From contig JAIGNY010002621.1 of the NCBI GenBank assembly GCA_020152595.1, positions 1,966,001 to 2,030,000 on the forward strand: DNA of 64,000 nt, read 5' to 3'. The notes under the pieces were generated by a model that saw only the letters and a program-made list of their open reading frames with translations, ran no database searches and was not told where the DNA came from. The position numbers and the translations under genes are program-made. Below, piece by piece: positions 12,616-26,051 of this stretch. This stretch comes from Chiridota heheva. Lineage: Eukaryota; Echinodermata; Holothuroidea; Apodida; Chiridotidae. Within the stretch, counting starts at the first letter, position 1. Every line of letters begins with the position of its first letter.

Positions 12616-12704
12616 AGGAGAGCAATTTATAGCTCTCCTGAGCTTAAAATTGAAAGAATGTTGTTGAAGCCAAAGAGACAAATCTTCCTAAATTAGGAAG
12701 ATTT
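12616..12704. repeat. Two neighbouring hairpins
   Basis: The first has arms aggagagc / gctctcct (12616-12639) around an 8-base loop. The second has arms aaatcttccta / taggaagattt (12680-12704) around a 3-base loop. Both are perfect stems within 90 bases. They may be remnants of an inverted-repeat element. Confidence 0.65.
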
Positions 12705-14652
12705 TATCTATAACATCTCCCTACTCAAATGGCAATGACTGTAATATCCTTGGTTGTATGCATGTGTTATTGAAAATGAGCACACTTTATAACTTTTGCA
12801 ATTGGTAATTAATCCAAGACTTCACAGAACCAAAATGGAACATTATGTGCCAAGTGTGCCAATATAGGTAAAGTCTCAAAAAAGAAGGAAAAATGGGAAG
12901 GGTTGTCAGCTGCATTGTATCTTTAGCAGCTGTATGTGCTCAAACATTTCCAGGGATACCTATAGGCCATATTTGAAATGGCAACCATGTTAGGCAGTAT
13001 AGGAAAAACCTCAAAATTTTGTTTGATTTTGTATTCTTATTTAAACACTCTTGCATTGCTGGTCATTAAACTGTTCAAAATTGTAAGCAATCCATTCCCT
13101 ACAAAACAAAACAAAACAAATATTCAAAAACCTTCCTCCCTTAGGTACAAAATTGGAGACACTTTTTGAGGACTAGGCTCATGGGCCTTAAAAATTAAAT
13201 TCCAGTCGTTTTCTTATTAGCAAAATCAAACAAACTCAAGCTATTTATATTTAATCATGAACAAATCTTAAATTTGGGATAAAAATACCCTTCAATAAAT
13301 ATATAAATATTAATTTGTTATTCATTAATTAGTTATCTCAAATATGATTATGGTTTGAAACAAACAGCTGTTTTTACGTCTAACATGGCTTCCAAAGCAT
13401 GCTTCAAATTTGTCCTTTTTTCCCCTGCTCATACAGGGTAATTTTTTGAATTGTTTTTGGTGGGAATAGATTTACATGGAATTTTTTGCACTATTTAAGA
13501 CTTTCACGACAAGAGGTTGGGGAGTTTTCAAGTTTTCAAGCAAGAAGTAAAATTCAACAAAATTTGAGGATTTTCCTATGCAGCCTAACACTAATGACCC
13601 CTATGGTTGCCATATCATTCATTTAGTGTGGCCTATAGGACTAGAATCCAGCAGGAAATATTTTTTTCTTACAAACAGATTGATTAAACACTGTACCATG
13701 AATGGCCAGGAGGACAAAATTAGGATCAGAGAAATGGCAAAGTAGCTATAGAAAAAAATTATGAAATATACAGCAAGAAGGATGGCCTGCATGGCCTTAA
13801 TTTCAATAGAGAAAATGGATTTCTGGAATATAAACAATGATTATATAATAGTTATCGCCTGTTATCAGTAAATTTGTTATGCAGAAAAAAATTACTCCAG
13901 AAGTCAATGTGCCACAATGTTTATGATTAGGCAAACTTATAAACTTGTACAAATTCTACATACCCAATATATGAACTGTGTATAAGACAACTTATATTCC
14001 ATTTCGGGGCATAAACCAAAGACAATATGACAGCAATTTGGTTACTTTTTGGTCAGTGATGTCATTATTTTCACTGAATGCATATGACAACATATGCAAG
14101 CAACACACTGCTCTACAATGTCAAGAATGTGCAAGGCAAGTACCTATGGTAATGTAGCACAAACATGAACCACAACATTATTAGACAGGGAAATTTCTGT
14201 TCACTTTTCTGTACAACTCCTTGCAATCACAGTGTATTTTATTAAGAACCAGTGCTTAACATATTGCAGTGGTTACCACTGCTTAACTTTTTATCTTCTT
14301 TCAACGTTGGTTAATTTCATACTGACCATATAGGCCTACATATGATATACTATATGAGAGAAGTATAGATCAAGATTATTAAAATTAATTGTATTTACTG
14401 TAGTATTGACCTTATTTTATATTGCCAGACAGAAGGCCTTATTTTTGAGCCTATAGACCTATAGTTTTGTGTGTATATTTCCTTTGTGCTTTTTTTTTTT
14501 TTTTCCAGAGTGAAAACAGCTATTCAAAAAAGATGTTTGGGAAAGATATTCTGTTTGCAAAAGTTTTTTTTAAAGAGTCACAAAAGTGATGATGTTTTTG
14601 TTTTCCTTTTCATTATGACAGTGCAATTCTGTCATGACAGTGCTCATTTCCC

Positions 14653-15150
14653 TGATGAGCTCATGGTGAGCTGGGTTCCCTGATGAGTTCATTTTCCCAG
14701 GATATTCTGACGAGCTTGCCAATTTGAGGAGCTTGCCAATTTGAGGAGCTTCCCATTTTGATGAGCTTGCCAAATTGAGGAGCTCGCCATTTTGACAAGC
14801 TCGCCAATTTAATGGGCTCGCCACTTTGACGAGCTTGCCACTTTGACGAGCTCATCACTATGACAAGCTTGTCATTATAGGTTACAATTGCGAGCTTGTG
14901 GTTAGGTCGTCAGGGATACGAGCTCGCAACAAACTCATTTTCTTTCCTGGATCCTATGATGAGCTCGCCATTTTGATGAGCTCGCCATTTTGACGAGCTC
15001 TCCATTTTGACGAGCTCTCCATTTTGATGAGCTCGCCATTTTAACAAGCTCACCATTTTGACAAGATCGTTTTGGCCAAAAATAAGCTCATCACGGAATT
15101 TTGATAGCTTGCAACGAGCTCAATTTTAACATTTTGACGAGCTCTTTTGA
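14653..15150. repeat. 18-bp GAGCTC minisatellite
   Basis: The unit is about atgagctcgccattttga. Around 20 units occur in two blocks (roughly 14707-14880 and 14935-15075) separated by a less regular spacer that keeps isolated gagctcg motifs. Since 18 is a multiple of three, all frames are periodic, which gives artefactual hexapeptide-repeat ORFs on both strands. Confidence 0.9.
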
Positions 15151-16304
15151 CAATTTCTGTAAGGGTCCCCAGCTATTTTAAGATGCATGATCCTGTCCTA
15201 AAAACATCATCCACACATTTGAAAATTGTATCTACTTAATAGAATTCATGTTCAAGCATGTCTGTCCAACCAGCTTATTGCTTGATACCAGAATGATAAA
15301 ACTTATTGACAATATACTTAAGGAAAATAATAGTTGTTGTGTAGTGTCCAAGGTTATGTTTGAAATGCACATGTTACAATTGCCATCCAAGTGTTACGTT
15401 TGCAGTATAGATCTCTCTTTTGGGTTAAAAGATAATTAATGTTTGATTTTAATTCTGATAGTTGATATTCAGAATATTTGATGTTAATCAAATACGAAAA
15501 ACTCAAAGTACCTGCCTTTTTGTTATCTTATTCAATGGAATTTTGTCATTGATATTTTGTGAGTTTTATCTGTCCAATCAGTCTCACATATGTTGCATTT
15601 CACTTTTATTTTCTTACAACTGTTGGTTATTTTATCTCTGCATTTTCACTAATAATAAATGGTATGTCTCTTAACATTAAATGGTAGGTCACTTGTTTTA
15701 AAACAAAGCATTTTCAATTTTAGGGTCTGAAGGGAACTTTTGGGCCCTTTTAACTGTGAAATCTGCCTTAATATACTGTACATAAATGGATCTTCAGCAG
15801 TTCAGGGCATGTATTACCATTTTTGACAAGAATTTGGCTACTCTGCTTCCATGATGTCAATTTTTCCAAAAAATTTTATGATTTTTTTAAGATTTATGTT
15901 TCCTTTCTTATGCTATTTTATGCTCTTTGTCATTTTTAATAAGAATTTTAATAATTTTATGCCGGTCTGGGAGGCCTGAGGTTAGAGTGCTTTGAGCCAG
16001 CAATCAAAATAGACACAGGCAATGAATATGCATTTGGAAAAATATTTGGATAATTGTTCAGTGTGTTCCTTCCCCATGACCAAATAAAAGACAAATTTTG
16101 CACCTCTGCACAACATTGTTCAGTTCTGTATAAAAATAACACATATCTTCAATGGATAACATTATTTATTAGTTTTATATCGTAAACCACAATTTGAATC
16201 AGAAATCTCTTTGATATGTTATATAGCAGCATATGAATTCATGGAATGTCTAAGAATTGCCCACATCTACATTACATTTGCCATTTGTTTCAAAGCCATT
16301 TGTT

Positions 16305-16425
16305 TCATACAGCAGAAACCCACTTCAAATGTCGATCAGGATCAGATGGAAATAAAAAAAAACGTCTTTTTATTCCCTGGCACACGTCTATTAGTGCAAT
16401 CAATGGCACAACAAGATTCCTGCAT
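16305..16425 (-). pseudogene. Broken THAP-type zinc-finger domain relic
   Basis: From an ATG at 16425 the minus strand reads MQESCCAIDCTNR, matching the start of THAP domains (Met, three residues, S-C-x4-C, then NR). After a run of T (16354-16362) the frame must shift by one base. The next frame then gives FPSDPDRHLKWVSAV, the typical THAP 'F-P-D-R--W--AV' block, and ends at a TGA (16305-16307) where the family has a basic residue. THAP domains are C2CH zinc-coordinating DNA-binding modules found in P-element-like transposases and in host transcription factors. The later C-x2-H half is not recognisable. One frameshift and one stop within 40 codons indicate a dead copy. The upstream DNA (16430-16560) is unusually GC-rich for the intron, with cgccattttg and gcgtgac motifs, and may be an old promoter. 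The domain call is fairly secure, and its origin (transposon or gene) is open. Confidence 0.65.
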
Positions 16426-18134
16426 CTTACGAAAAATAATCTCATATAACAACATCGAAACGTATGTAAGTCTATTTAAGTGTACATCAGACAGCAGTGT
16501 TCGTGCACGACAAAATGGCGATGTAAACAAAGTCACGCAACCTCATGACCTCAGCTGAAACACCCTTATTTAAACATAAATTCAAGTTAAATATTATGAA
16601 TTCAAGTCATTAGGCAAACCACTTTGTTTCTTATCACATTGATTTTTATGTGAAGGGCAATTAATTTGAAGAAAATTCTCAAAATGCATATCTTATTTTG
16701 AGCGTCTTATGGCTAGACTGTGAATAGCCGCCTTAAGCAGATATCCCTTTCAGCATTTTTTAAGTGTGATTACAAATATTATTCAGTACTATTAAAGGAT
16801 TATGACTGTTGGAAATGACTTATGTCTTGAGTGTTTGCATTTACAATACTATTGAGGACATGATGACAAATCAAGTGGTCAAGGACTTAAAGAAATTATC
16901 AGGACTTAAATTTTGAACATGGAGATATTATAAATTGAAAAAAGGGTCCTCTATATTTCCTACCCTACAGATCTTATTTTTGAAAGAACACAAACAGTAT
17001 TTGTCTCATAACATTTAAAGCAAAGAATAATTTCTAACTGATTACTTTGCAATTAACTCTAAAAGGCATCTTGACATTTTGCACTTTTAAACGCTGTAAA
17101 GTATGAAAAATTGTGTAAAAGCAAAAATAATATCCTGCCGAGTGGTAAAATGAGTCCCATTTTCTTAATAATAAGGATCTTATAAAATAGATAAAATGTT
17201 TTGTGTTTGTACAAGAGGAAGTAATAAAATAAATTATATTTAGTTTAATGCTTTAGTCTGTTTTATGATTTGCTTATGGGAAATTTTCAAATTTTGTATG
17301 GTCAGAGTCAGATGTGGGTAAAAACAGGTTCAGTGATCTTTAAATATTTAAGGCAGAATGTAGAATCAATATAGCAATAATTTCTTAGCAATACCAATTT
17401 ATATAATTCACTAACAATAATCAATTCAGAAGTTATACTAAAAGCAACACATTTAATATTTCATGAAATTTTAAGATTTTTAAATAATTGAATGAGGTTA
17501 ATATTAGTGCCTGACACTGTAAATAAAAACATGACTGTATCCTGAGCGAAACCAGGTATTTAGAATAGTTCTGTATGGCATATATATATGTCACAACGTT
17601 TCTAAATCTGTGATGTACCATGAGCTTTAGTCTGTCCCAGACTTGATAGAGAAAAATACTGTTGAATAACATCACCTTAAGATAATACCTACACAGTGTA
17701 GTGTGACAGTTTGTCATCTTACAAGAAAAGGAAATTTATCACTCAGCAAACACGAACAATGAAATATAAGATAGAAAATAAGATCATGGAGGACAAATAT
17801 GCACTTGATAAGCAGCAAATTTGTTATGGCTTTGAAACTTTGACAACAACAATGCAAACCAGTTTGAATCCTTTTGATTAAAATCCTCACTATTGAGTAA
17901 GATTGGTTTTCCCTAAGAATGTGGGTAAATATTGCTCTTGAACACTTGATTGGAGCTCTTGATTTCTTGAGTAACAAATGCATCATCACACAACATTTTG
18001 ATGACATAGTTTGAGAATTTTAATCAAATTTGTTTTGTTTTTGGCTCTGGTAGTATCAGTATTAGGAACCTATGCAGTCGTTTGCCAAATTGTATGTATG
18101 TGCATGTGTGTGTGTATGTCTGTGACGCTTTGTT

Positions 18135-18610
18135 TGTAAACAAGATATCTCTTGAACAGTACATCTATGCCCGGTGATATATGGCACATGGATGCATCAC
18201 GACCCATAGATGGTCCCAATTGTGTTTAGTATCGATATCATGCATATTATAGAGTGGGCAGGGCAATATGTAAAAATCTTTAAATCCTCATATCTTGATC
18301 ACCATATATCTGTTTTGCATCTTCTTTGGCATAAATAAGGTGTTAGGGTTGGTGTAGATTCATCTTATAAAAATGTTCAAAATCACTCATATGAATTGTG
18401 GACGGGTCCTAATGTTATTTACTGAAAACAGCTTGTAAACACGGTATCTCGTGAATCAAATATCAGTGACATGTCAAATTTGGCCCATTGATTAATAATG
18501 ACTAATAATAATTAATAATGACTCAAAGATTGTTTTTGGTGTCAATAACATATATATTAATGAGTGGGTGGGGCTAAGTGCAAAAATCTTGAACTTTTTA
18601 AATCTTTATA
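18135..18610. repeat. Diverged tandem duplication, ~299-bp period
   Basis: Two copies start at 18135 and 18434 with the shared series tgtaaaca, atctc(t/g)tgaa, gtgg(g)cagggc-like and caaaaatctt. Both are diverged. No coding content is seen. Confidence 0.6.
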
Positions 18611-18680
18611 AGTGTATGCCAGTTTTGCTTTTATGTGGAATGCTCGGGAGTTGTATTTTGAAATCAAACAATATACTGTA

Positions 18681-19060
18681 TATCTTGACTCCATTGATCA
18701 CAGCCTGTATATTTCTGTTGAATCAGTCTCTTTTATACTCTTGTGAATTACTACCATTTCACAAACCTAAGTTCCTTTGTTTACTGTCTGTAAAAGTATT
18801 ATTGTTCTCCCAGAACAAAGACTAAATGAATTAATAGATGGTGGCAAGATATATCTTGACTCCACTCTCAACCTGTAAAGTTCTATTAATTTAATCTTTT
18901 TGATACTGTTGTGAATTACTAACCTTTCATAAAACTAAAGTAAGTTCCTTCATTTGTTGTCTGTAATAGCAGTATTGTTCTCCCAGGACATAGATTAGAT
19001 GAATTAATAGATGGTGGCAAGAATTAATAGATGGTGGAAAGAATTAATAGATGGTGGCAA
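18681..19060. repeat. 171-bp tandem duplication with a 20-bp tail repeat
   Basis: Copies start at 18681 and 18852 with tatcttgactcca and share the stretch ending gaattaatagatggtggc. The last 20 bases are then repeated two more times (19020-19060). This looks like replication slippage on top of an older duplication. Confidence 0.85.
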
Positions 19061-20315
19061 GCATTGAATAGCATTCCTTCTCAAAGCTGAACAATCGCAA
19101 CAATTGGTTTTGGTTTCAATGCAGGCACATAGCCAGACGTTACAATTTGGGGCATATTTGAAAAACAGCTCTGATGAAAAATACACTAGTTTTGGATGTT
19201 ACCGATCATCAGGTACCATAAACCACATGATTTTTGGATATAATTTGAGGCATAGAAAGTGGGGAGGCAGGGGCGGGTGATAGCTTTCCCCTTAAAAGAT
19301 CACTTTTCCGGTTAAGTAAAATTGGGACATATTATGAACATAAACTTGAAACATTTGATAAAATTAAAGAAATTTTGGTCAAATTATACAACCAGAACAT
19401 CAATGATGTTGAAGCTAAACTTCAATACACAAATTTTCAAAAGAGTACTAAAGATGATGTTAAAGGAAGAGAAAATGGGAGCTGCCATTTTCTAGTCAAG
19501 TTTTTGCATAAAGAAATAAATTTTAGTCTACTGTCATTTAATGCAATTTTATATGAAATAAAGTATTCTTTGCAATATTCCCATTGATTATACTCTTTAA
19601 CATTTTACATCCTTTCTTTCATTTAGTCTGTCTGAAAATGCACCAATCAAATGATGTGAAACCAAGAATGTACGAACACATCCTTGGTGAAACTAAACAA
19701 TAAGCAAGGCTTTCACACATATCTGTTTATGAGACCATTTCCCAATCCAAAAGACCAAGTTATTTTCCATTAAGATGTGTAAATTCAGTTGGAGGCAGCT
19801 GATGTTAAAACCAAAGCTATTTGGAGATTACATTGACTTTGTCTACACATGTGTTATCTAAAAATGATAAATTCCCTCCAGAAAAGGAGAAACCTGTGGA
19901 AATTGGGGGATTGTCCCCCTGGATTCGCAGGAAGTATACTTCATCCCCCTAGCAACACTTTTTCAGAGAAGACAAGATCTTAATCTTACTATTTACCTGG
20001 CAATTTTCTTTCCTTAAGAAAGGGAAAAATTTATAGAACTCCAGGGGACTTTCCTAATGGAATCCAAGAAAGTACACTTCAGGCTCCTCCAGCAACAATT
20101 TTTATAAATAAAAAGATTTTCATCATTCATAAAATAATTAACACAATATTTCTTACTAAGGTTACATCTTCCCCCCTTTTTTCCCCTCCAAATTACCAAA
20201 AGAGAGAAGCTGCAGTCCCCCACATTTTCAGAAGATTACAGTACTTAATTTGAAATTTCAACTTAGAAAAAAAAGTTTCATAAATAGGCACATTACTTGT
20301 CGTTTGCTATACCTT

Positions 20316-20901
20316 AAAGGAATATTCCCATAGATTTTTACTTTTTCATATATGATAGAGATTTTTTTTTAGAAACAAAGTGGAGAAAAAACTATGTTAA
20401 TATCTTATTCTGTTTAGAAGTTATAAAATTTTAAAGTATTTTTGATTTTGGACAAAAGTGACTGATTGACAACATCTGTGATGTCTGCCATAAAGACAAT
20501 TTCAACAAAGTGTCTTTTGTATTTCTTTAAAAATGATTTGGATTTTTTTTATCATTGTAAATGTAATGTACGCCAAGAAAAAAACAAAACGTTTTCTTAT
20601 AAATTATATATTCCCACCCTTATCTATATAATGAACCAAAAATGCTTTTCGATAATGTAAAAAATGTGATTAAATTCATAATAAATACATAAGAACTGTG
20701 CTGGAATTGCTTTGATGACATCACCAAGCTGAAGGACATATACTGTACGAGGTGTTCTTAAGAACATTTTTCTACTCTTTAAATTGTTATAACTTATAAA
20801 CGGAATAAAATATCAAAATAGTTTTTTTCTCACCACTTTCTTTCTACAAATTTTCTCTTATTATATACAAAAAAAATTAAAATCCATGAAAATATTCCTT
20901 T
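20316..20901. mobile_element. MITE-like element with ~135-bp imperfect inverted terminal repeats
   Basis: The left arm (20316-20455) and the reverse complement of the right arm (20765-20901) both begin aaaggaatatt. They stay alignable through blocks such as caaagtgg / gaaagtgg, gagaaaaaact, atattttattc-like and agttataa. The spacer of about 310 bases has no ORF of note. The structure (long diverged inverted arms, AT-rich, no transposase) is typical of a miniature inverted-repeat or foldback element. No clean target duplication was identified. Confidence 0.7.
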
Positions 20902-23900
20902 CAATTGAAGAAACACCCTAAGCTGCACAAAATTTACTTTACATTGTAACAATGAAGACAAGTCATTCAGGCAAAGATAACAAGCGAGGGTGATTAACAG
21001 GGATAGTATTCCATGCTGTCCATGCAACAGAGGATCCAGTTAACAGAGGATATTGTGCACTGTAGTGTAAACAAAAAGTGGTACTCTTTGGTGTCTTATC
21101 ATTTTCCTGTTGTAAATAGTCAGCTGTAGGCAATCATTTACACAATGGACATATTTTCCAGATTTGACTGCAGATTTTCATGAAAATGATAAAATAAAAA
21201 TTGCTCTATTTCAGGTATGCAAACAGTACATGAAAAACTGAATACACCCTGTGGAGATTTTCATGCTCATCAAGACTTCAAAATTCAGAAGTCTTTGGTC
21301 AAAACAAAATTTAATACATTTAAAAAATGGCAAAGACAAATGTTAAAGAGAAAGTTCCTATTTTATAACCTTAATTTCATTGAGCTAAAAATTAGATAAA
21401 ATGAAAGTAAAATTTAATTAAATTTCCCAGAAATTAAATGAAATTCTACAAAATTGACAAACATATGATGAATTTTTTTATCCCGATAATGGAGGGAGTA
21501 ATTCCCTAAAACTCAAGCAGAATATTTGAAAAAAATACACTTCATTATATTTTTACAAGAATATTGAACTCTTGCAATACAATGAAATACATTTAATACA
21601 AGGGCATACAACTCTCTAATCAAACATAGCATTGTAGACAAGATGCCACAAAAACCATTCCCCTGAGTAACTTTTTCAAACACAGAATCTAAGGCAGTGC
21701 ATGAACCTCTTCAATAAAAGCGCCGTGAATTCCTGGCCCATTTTTGCAGCTTGGTTAATTTTCTCACTGCAATATTTTTGGGTTTAACCACTACACTGGA
21801 TGCATGAGTACTCCTAGGTGAAGATAAACTGGACTAAAAATACAGCAAACTATAGTATTTATGATCAGGGGGACTATAAAATGTTGTTTTGCTTTTGAAA
21901 GAAATGTTCAGAGTGAGTAATAAGATTGTTGTGCTACTTTTCATTTGAGCATTTTCTGTAAAATACATTAAAATTACATGTGATGCTGTTAAGAAAACTC
22001 TCTGCTCAAAATGTTGCACTTAATCATTCAATTTCAAATCAGTCACTTCTTTTAAATTTGTTTGTCTAGTAATGAGCTTTGTCTACTCTATTTTTAACAA
22101 CTTCTTTGGAAAACTCAAGGTTGCTTGAAACTTGATCTCCACTAAAACCTGAAAATTCGCATCATGAAATATATTGCTTAATATCATAATATTTTTCTGT
22201 AAAAAGTTCTACTCAAGATAACAATCAGCCAAAAAAGTGAATCTCACAAGATTACAATTATCATTTTCACACAAAACAGCAAGAAAGAAAAACAGGTTCC
22301 AGGATGATAAACAGTTTTACTCAACAACAAATGAAATTCCTGGCACTCCATCAATAACCCAGTTCCAAATATGGGATGACAGAGATAGTTTTAAATGAAA
22401 CATTTTTTGTGTATTCACAGTGGGAATAAATGTGGCAGAAACATTCAAAGCTGTTTAAAAAACTTGACCTGAATTACTCTTGGCATCAGATTAATTCAAA
22501 TCTCAACAGCAACAACAGTTTGACATTTAAGAAATATGGAGTAGCTCACGATCAGGCAGTTTAAAGGGATATCATTGGGAACAGGTGATTGAAAAACTAT
22601 CTGTTTGTTATGAGGCAGCTTGGCAATAGTACCCTCCATCCTCTTATCCGTACAAGTTTAAAAAAACTATCAAAGATTCCCCACTTACAGAATTTCTGTA
22701 TAATTTTTCATTGGACAAAAAGGAATATTTATTACATCATATTACTGATCATAATTGAGGAAATGAAGGTGCTTGAATTGTCAACAAAAACAGATTAGAT
22801 TCACCTGGGAGTTGCCATCATAGAAAATGGCAACTCAGTGGTTACACCATCATCATTTGTATACAGAATGTTTGCCATCTCATGGGACATATGATAAAAC
22901 CTTTCAATTTCCACAAGTTTGTGTTGAAAATAAGTTATATTACTGATAATAGTAAAGAATATTTAGACTTGAATTTTAATGTTGTGCACTTAGCAATCAA
23001 GTAGAAAAATTTGACTTTTCCAACATTGATGGAGAGGAGCTAGGATTCGTCCAAACTACTTTTAGCCACAAGCGCAATAATGACACAGTTTAAACAGAGA
23101 TCCTGAAGAAAAGCCATTTTATTAAACATCAGGATTATGAATAGAGATATATCAGTGTCTGGATAATCTGGAAGAAATTTTAACTTTTCGAAAATGTTCA
23201 GAATGACCACAAAATCTTCTTTTTCCTACATCCTCTCACAACTGATAAATCATCTCACCATGCACTTCTCATTTCAAGAACATTTTTCCTGTCCAAAGAA
23301 AATATTTTTTCTCAAAACTATGTAAAACTCCCTGAACTATATAAAAATCTTTAAACATATAACTTTTGAAAATATATCTGGTAAAATAGGCCACATACCT
23401 TATCCACAAACTTTTGACTACTGATTCACTTCAATGTTACCGTCGAGTTTGTTTGAGGCAAATTCATCACAAAAAAGAGTTCATTTTAGAGACTTGATAT
23501 TATCTTCAGGTAAACAAGATTTTTAAAAATGATAAAATATCTTCACTTAATATAAATTTTGGAAATTTAATCAAAGAAATCCAGGTATGAAGGACTTTTG
23601 CCAAGATTTTCCCAGTTACATTTCATGCATGCCTTGATCAAATCTCAAGTTCAGTTTACAAATTAGAAAGCATGCCCTCGTGTCTGATAACAAAAATTGT
23701 TTTTGTGCATTTTTCACATGCATCAATAACTTTAATGCTTTCGAAAAAGTGTCAAAAACAAGTAAATAAGGTCAAGATCAAGTTAGTCATATGGTTATTA
23801 TTTAATTTCTCACACACCATTTACAACAAGTAAATATTGGAAGTTGTAGATCATCTTCCACTCACTTTGCTATGTCTCTGATTCAACACATAATATAAGA

Positions 23901-24131
23901 CATCTTAGGGTGAAAATAAATTAACATTTTTTATATGCAATGAAACATAGTATATGTTCCTCTACTTTAGGCTAATCAGACTAATATTGTGCATGAATAT
24001 TCCACAAAAACCTGGTATTCTACAGTGTGTGCATGGATATATATATGTTTATCTCAAGTGCCTAAAACTTCAAATTACCTTTTTTAGCTATTTCATGCAT
24101 GCCTGTTGACTATATTACAAAAAGTGTTATA

Positions 24132-24782
24132 TCTTTACTATGTACAAACTCACCTTTTGCAGAATAATTTTGAAAATCCTCAGTATTTTATGTTACAATT
24201 ACTTTGATAATATGCATTCCTAAATTTAAACATTTTACATGGTATTTTTTAAAGTTGATAGTAATTTTAAGTAAATTCAGCAAGTGATTCTAGTAGGTAA
24301 GCAGGTAATTTATAAATGTAAAATGCAAAATAATAGCCCATCTGTTCGTCACCTGATTTCTAAATCATAAATTATTTGTAAATTAGAAGAGCATATAGCA
24401 ACAAGCCTATGATAAGTAAAAGTCCCCATGATGAAAAATGCCTCTCAATTTTGCATCTTCTGTTCAACTTTTTCTTGTATGCAGAATCCTCTCAAGATAT
24501 TTCTGGCCTTTTTTTTTCTGTTAGTAAGTTTAAGAATGTTTAACTTTTAATTACAAACAATTATGCTTTATGAATTATGTTATGATAGTTGTATTCCTTT
24601 TCAACATTTTCTTCATTGTGATGATATGTTCAGATATGAGAGTTTAACAAATAAATTGTATTGAAACAAAATTAATCTTTACTATGCACAAAACTCACCT
24701 TTTGTAGAATAATCTTGAAAATCTTCAGTATTTATATGCTACAATTACTTTGATAATATGCATTCCTAAATTTAAACATTTT
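24132..24782. repeat. Direct repeat pair of ~105 bp, 543 bp apart
   Basis: Copies at 24132-24236 and 24675-24782 share atctttactatg, actcaccttttg and a final block gataatatgcattcctaaat. Similarity is high, with a few substitutions and small indels, so the duplication is fairly recent. The function of the AT-rich spacer is unknown. Confidence 0.85.
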
Positions 24783-24864
24783 GATGCTTACTTTGGAAAT
24801 AATTTTGTAATCTCAGAAGAACGGTTTAATTGAAAATATCAATACATGCTCTTTACACCAAATG

Positions 24865-24960
24865 GTATTATGATAAATTATATGATAATTATATAATAAT
24901 TATTGTATAATATCAATTATATAATAAATTATTATAGCCTAATAGTAATTAGACTATTAC
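24865..24960. repeat. AT-rich palindromic stretch
   Basis: A chain of ataattat/ataataaattatt phrases can fold on itself, and includes taatagt..actatta arms. It is a low-complexity, possibly cruciform-forming stretch. Confidence 0.5.
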
Positions 24961-26006
24961 CAAATAATAAATCATATCCAACTAAATGATAATCAATCAC
25001 TATAGGAGGCTAAGAATAGCTAGTTCTACAAATGATAACATGCTGTTATTAAAACTACTTATCTGCAATCCATGTCTTCATTATCTCTCAACAATGTTTT
25101 GATTAAAATTCTTTTATTTATCTCACAATACATGCATTATGTTTCCTCTATAATAGGACACGTCAATATAAGAACCATGGTTACAAAATGTCCATTAGCA
25201 TTGTCTATTATGTATTGACATGTCCATCACTCTTAAAAAACTTACTGTAATGAATAACACTTGTATTGTGTTGACAAACATCAAACAAATTGTAGCCACC
25301 TGCAGAATTAGATTTATTATATGATGACTACATATGAACAAGAATAGAGTAAATATGAAGTGAAAGGGTGAGATTTGGGATGCTAGATGCAACAGCTTGG
25401 TTTGGGGTGGGTGGAATGGGACAAAAGAATCAATTCACAATAAGAAGAGTAGCAGAATATGGAAAGTGGTAAGCATAGAACGTTAACAAGAACAATTAAA
25501 ACAAGATCAAGGCAGGGAAGGGAAAGGTTACAATTTATAATGGGTGGTGGAAAATACAGAGGCTTGGGATGAGGAGGATACCTGGTGGGAAGATACAATG
25601 GTGGCAAGGGCTAGTGTGGGAAGGTCATGATAAGGACAAGATGTACAAAGTTCCATCAAGAACTTTTCATACTTTAGATAACAAAATTGATCTGTTTTAG
25701 TACTGAGATGATCACACAATCACAAGGAAGGTTCCCTTTTTATTGGTTATTCTTGGAGTCAGATTTAATGAGGCCCTTCTTCTAGCATCCCTGCTATTGA
25801 CTACAAAGTGTGAGTTAAGTAAATGTTTTATATTAGACAACAACCACCTGTAGAAAGTTACTCACTCTTTATTGCTTTAAGAAAAAGAAGAAAAGTATAA
25901 ATTGTTTTCAAATGATACCTTTGTAAACATTTTCATATGCACCAGAATGAAATACACATACAAAAACAACAAAGATGAAGCATTTATGTATAATCTACAT
26001 GCACCG

Positions 26007-26051
26007 GCCATTCTTGAGTCAGCCATTCTTCAGTCAGCCATTCTTGAGTCA
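26007..26051. repeat. 15-bp x3 tandem repeat carrying TGAGTCA motifs
   Basis: The unit gccattcttgagtca is repeated three times, and the middle copy has cagtca. The first and third copies contain ttgagtcagcc, a match to the AP-1 / NF-E2 type bZIP site. This could be a regulatory cluster or simply a short tandem repeat. Confidence 0.7.

Noticed and set aside
16211-16558. 115-codon plus-strand frame
   Set aside because: It is the antisense shadow of the THAP relic and its GC-rich upstream DNA. The minus-strand reading has recognisable motifs and this one does not.
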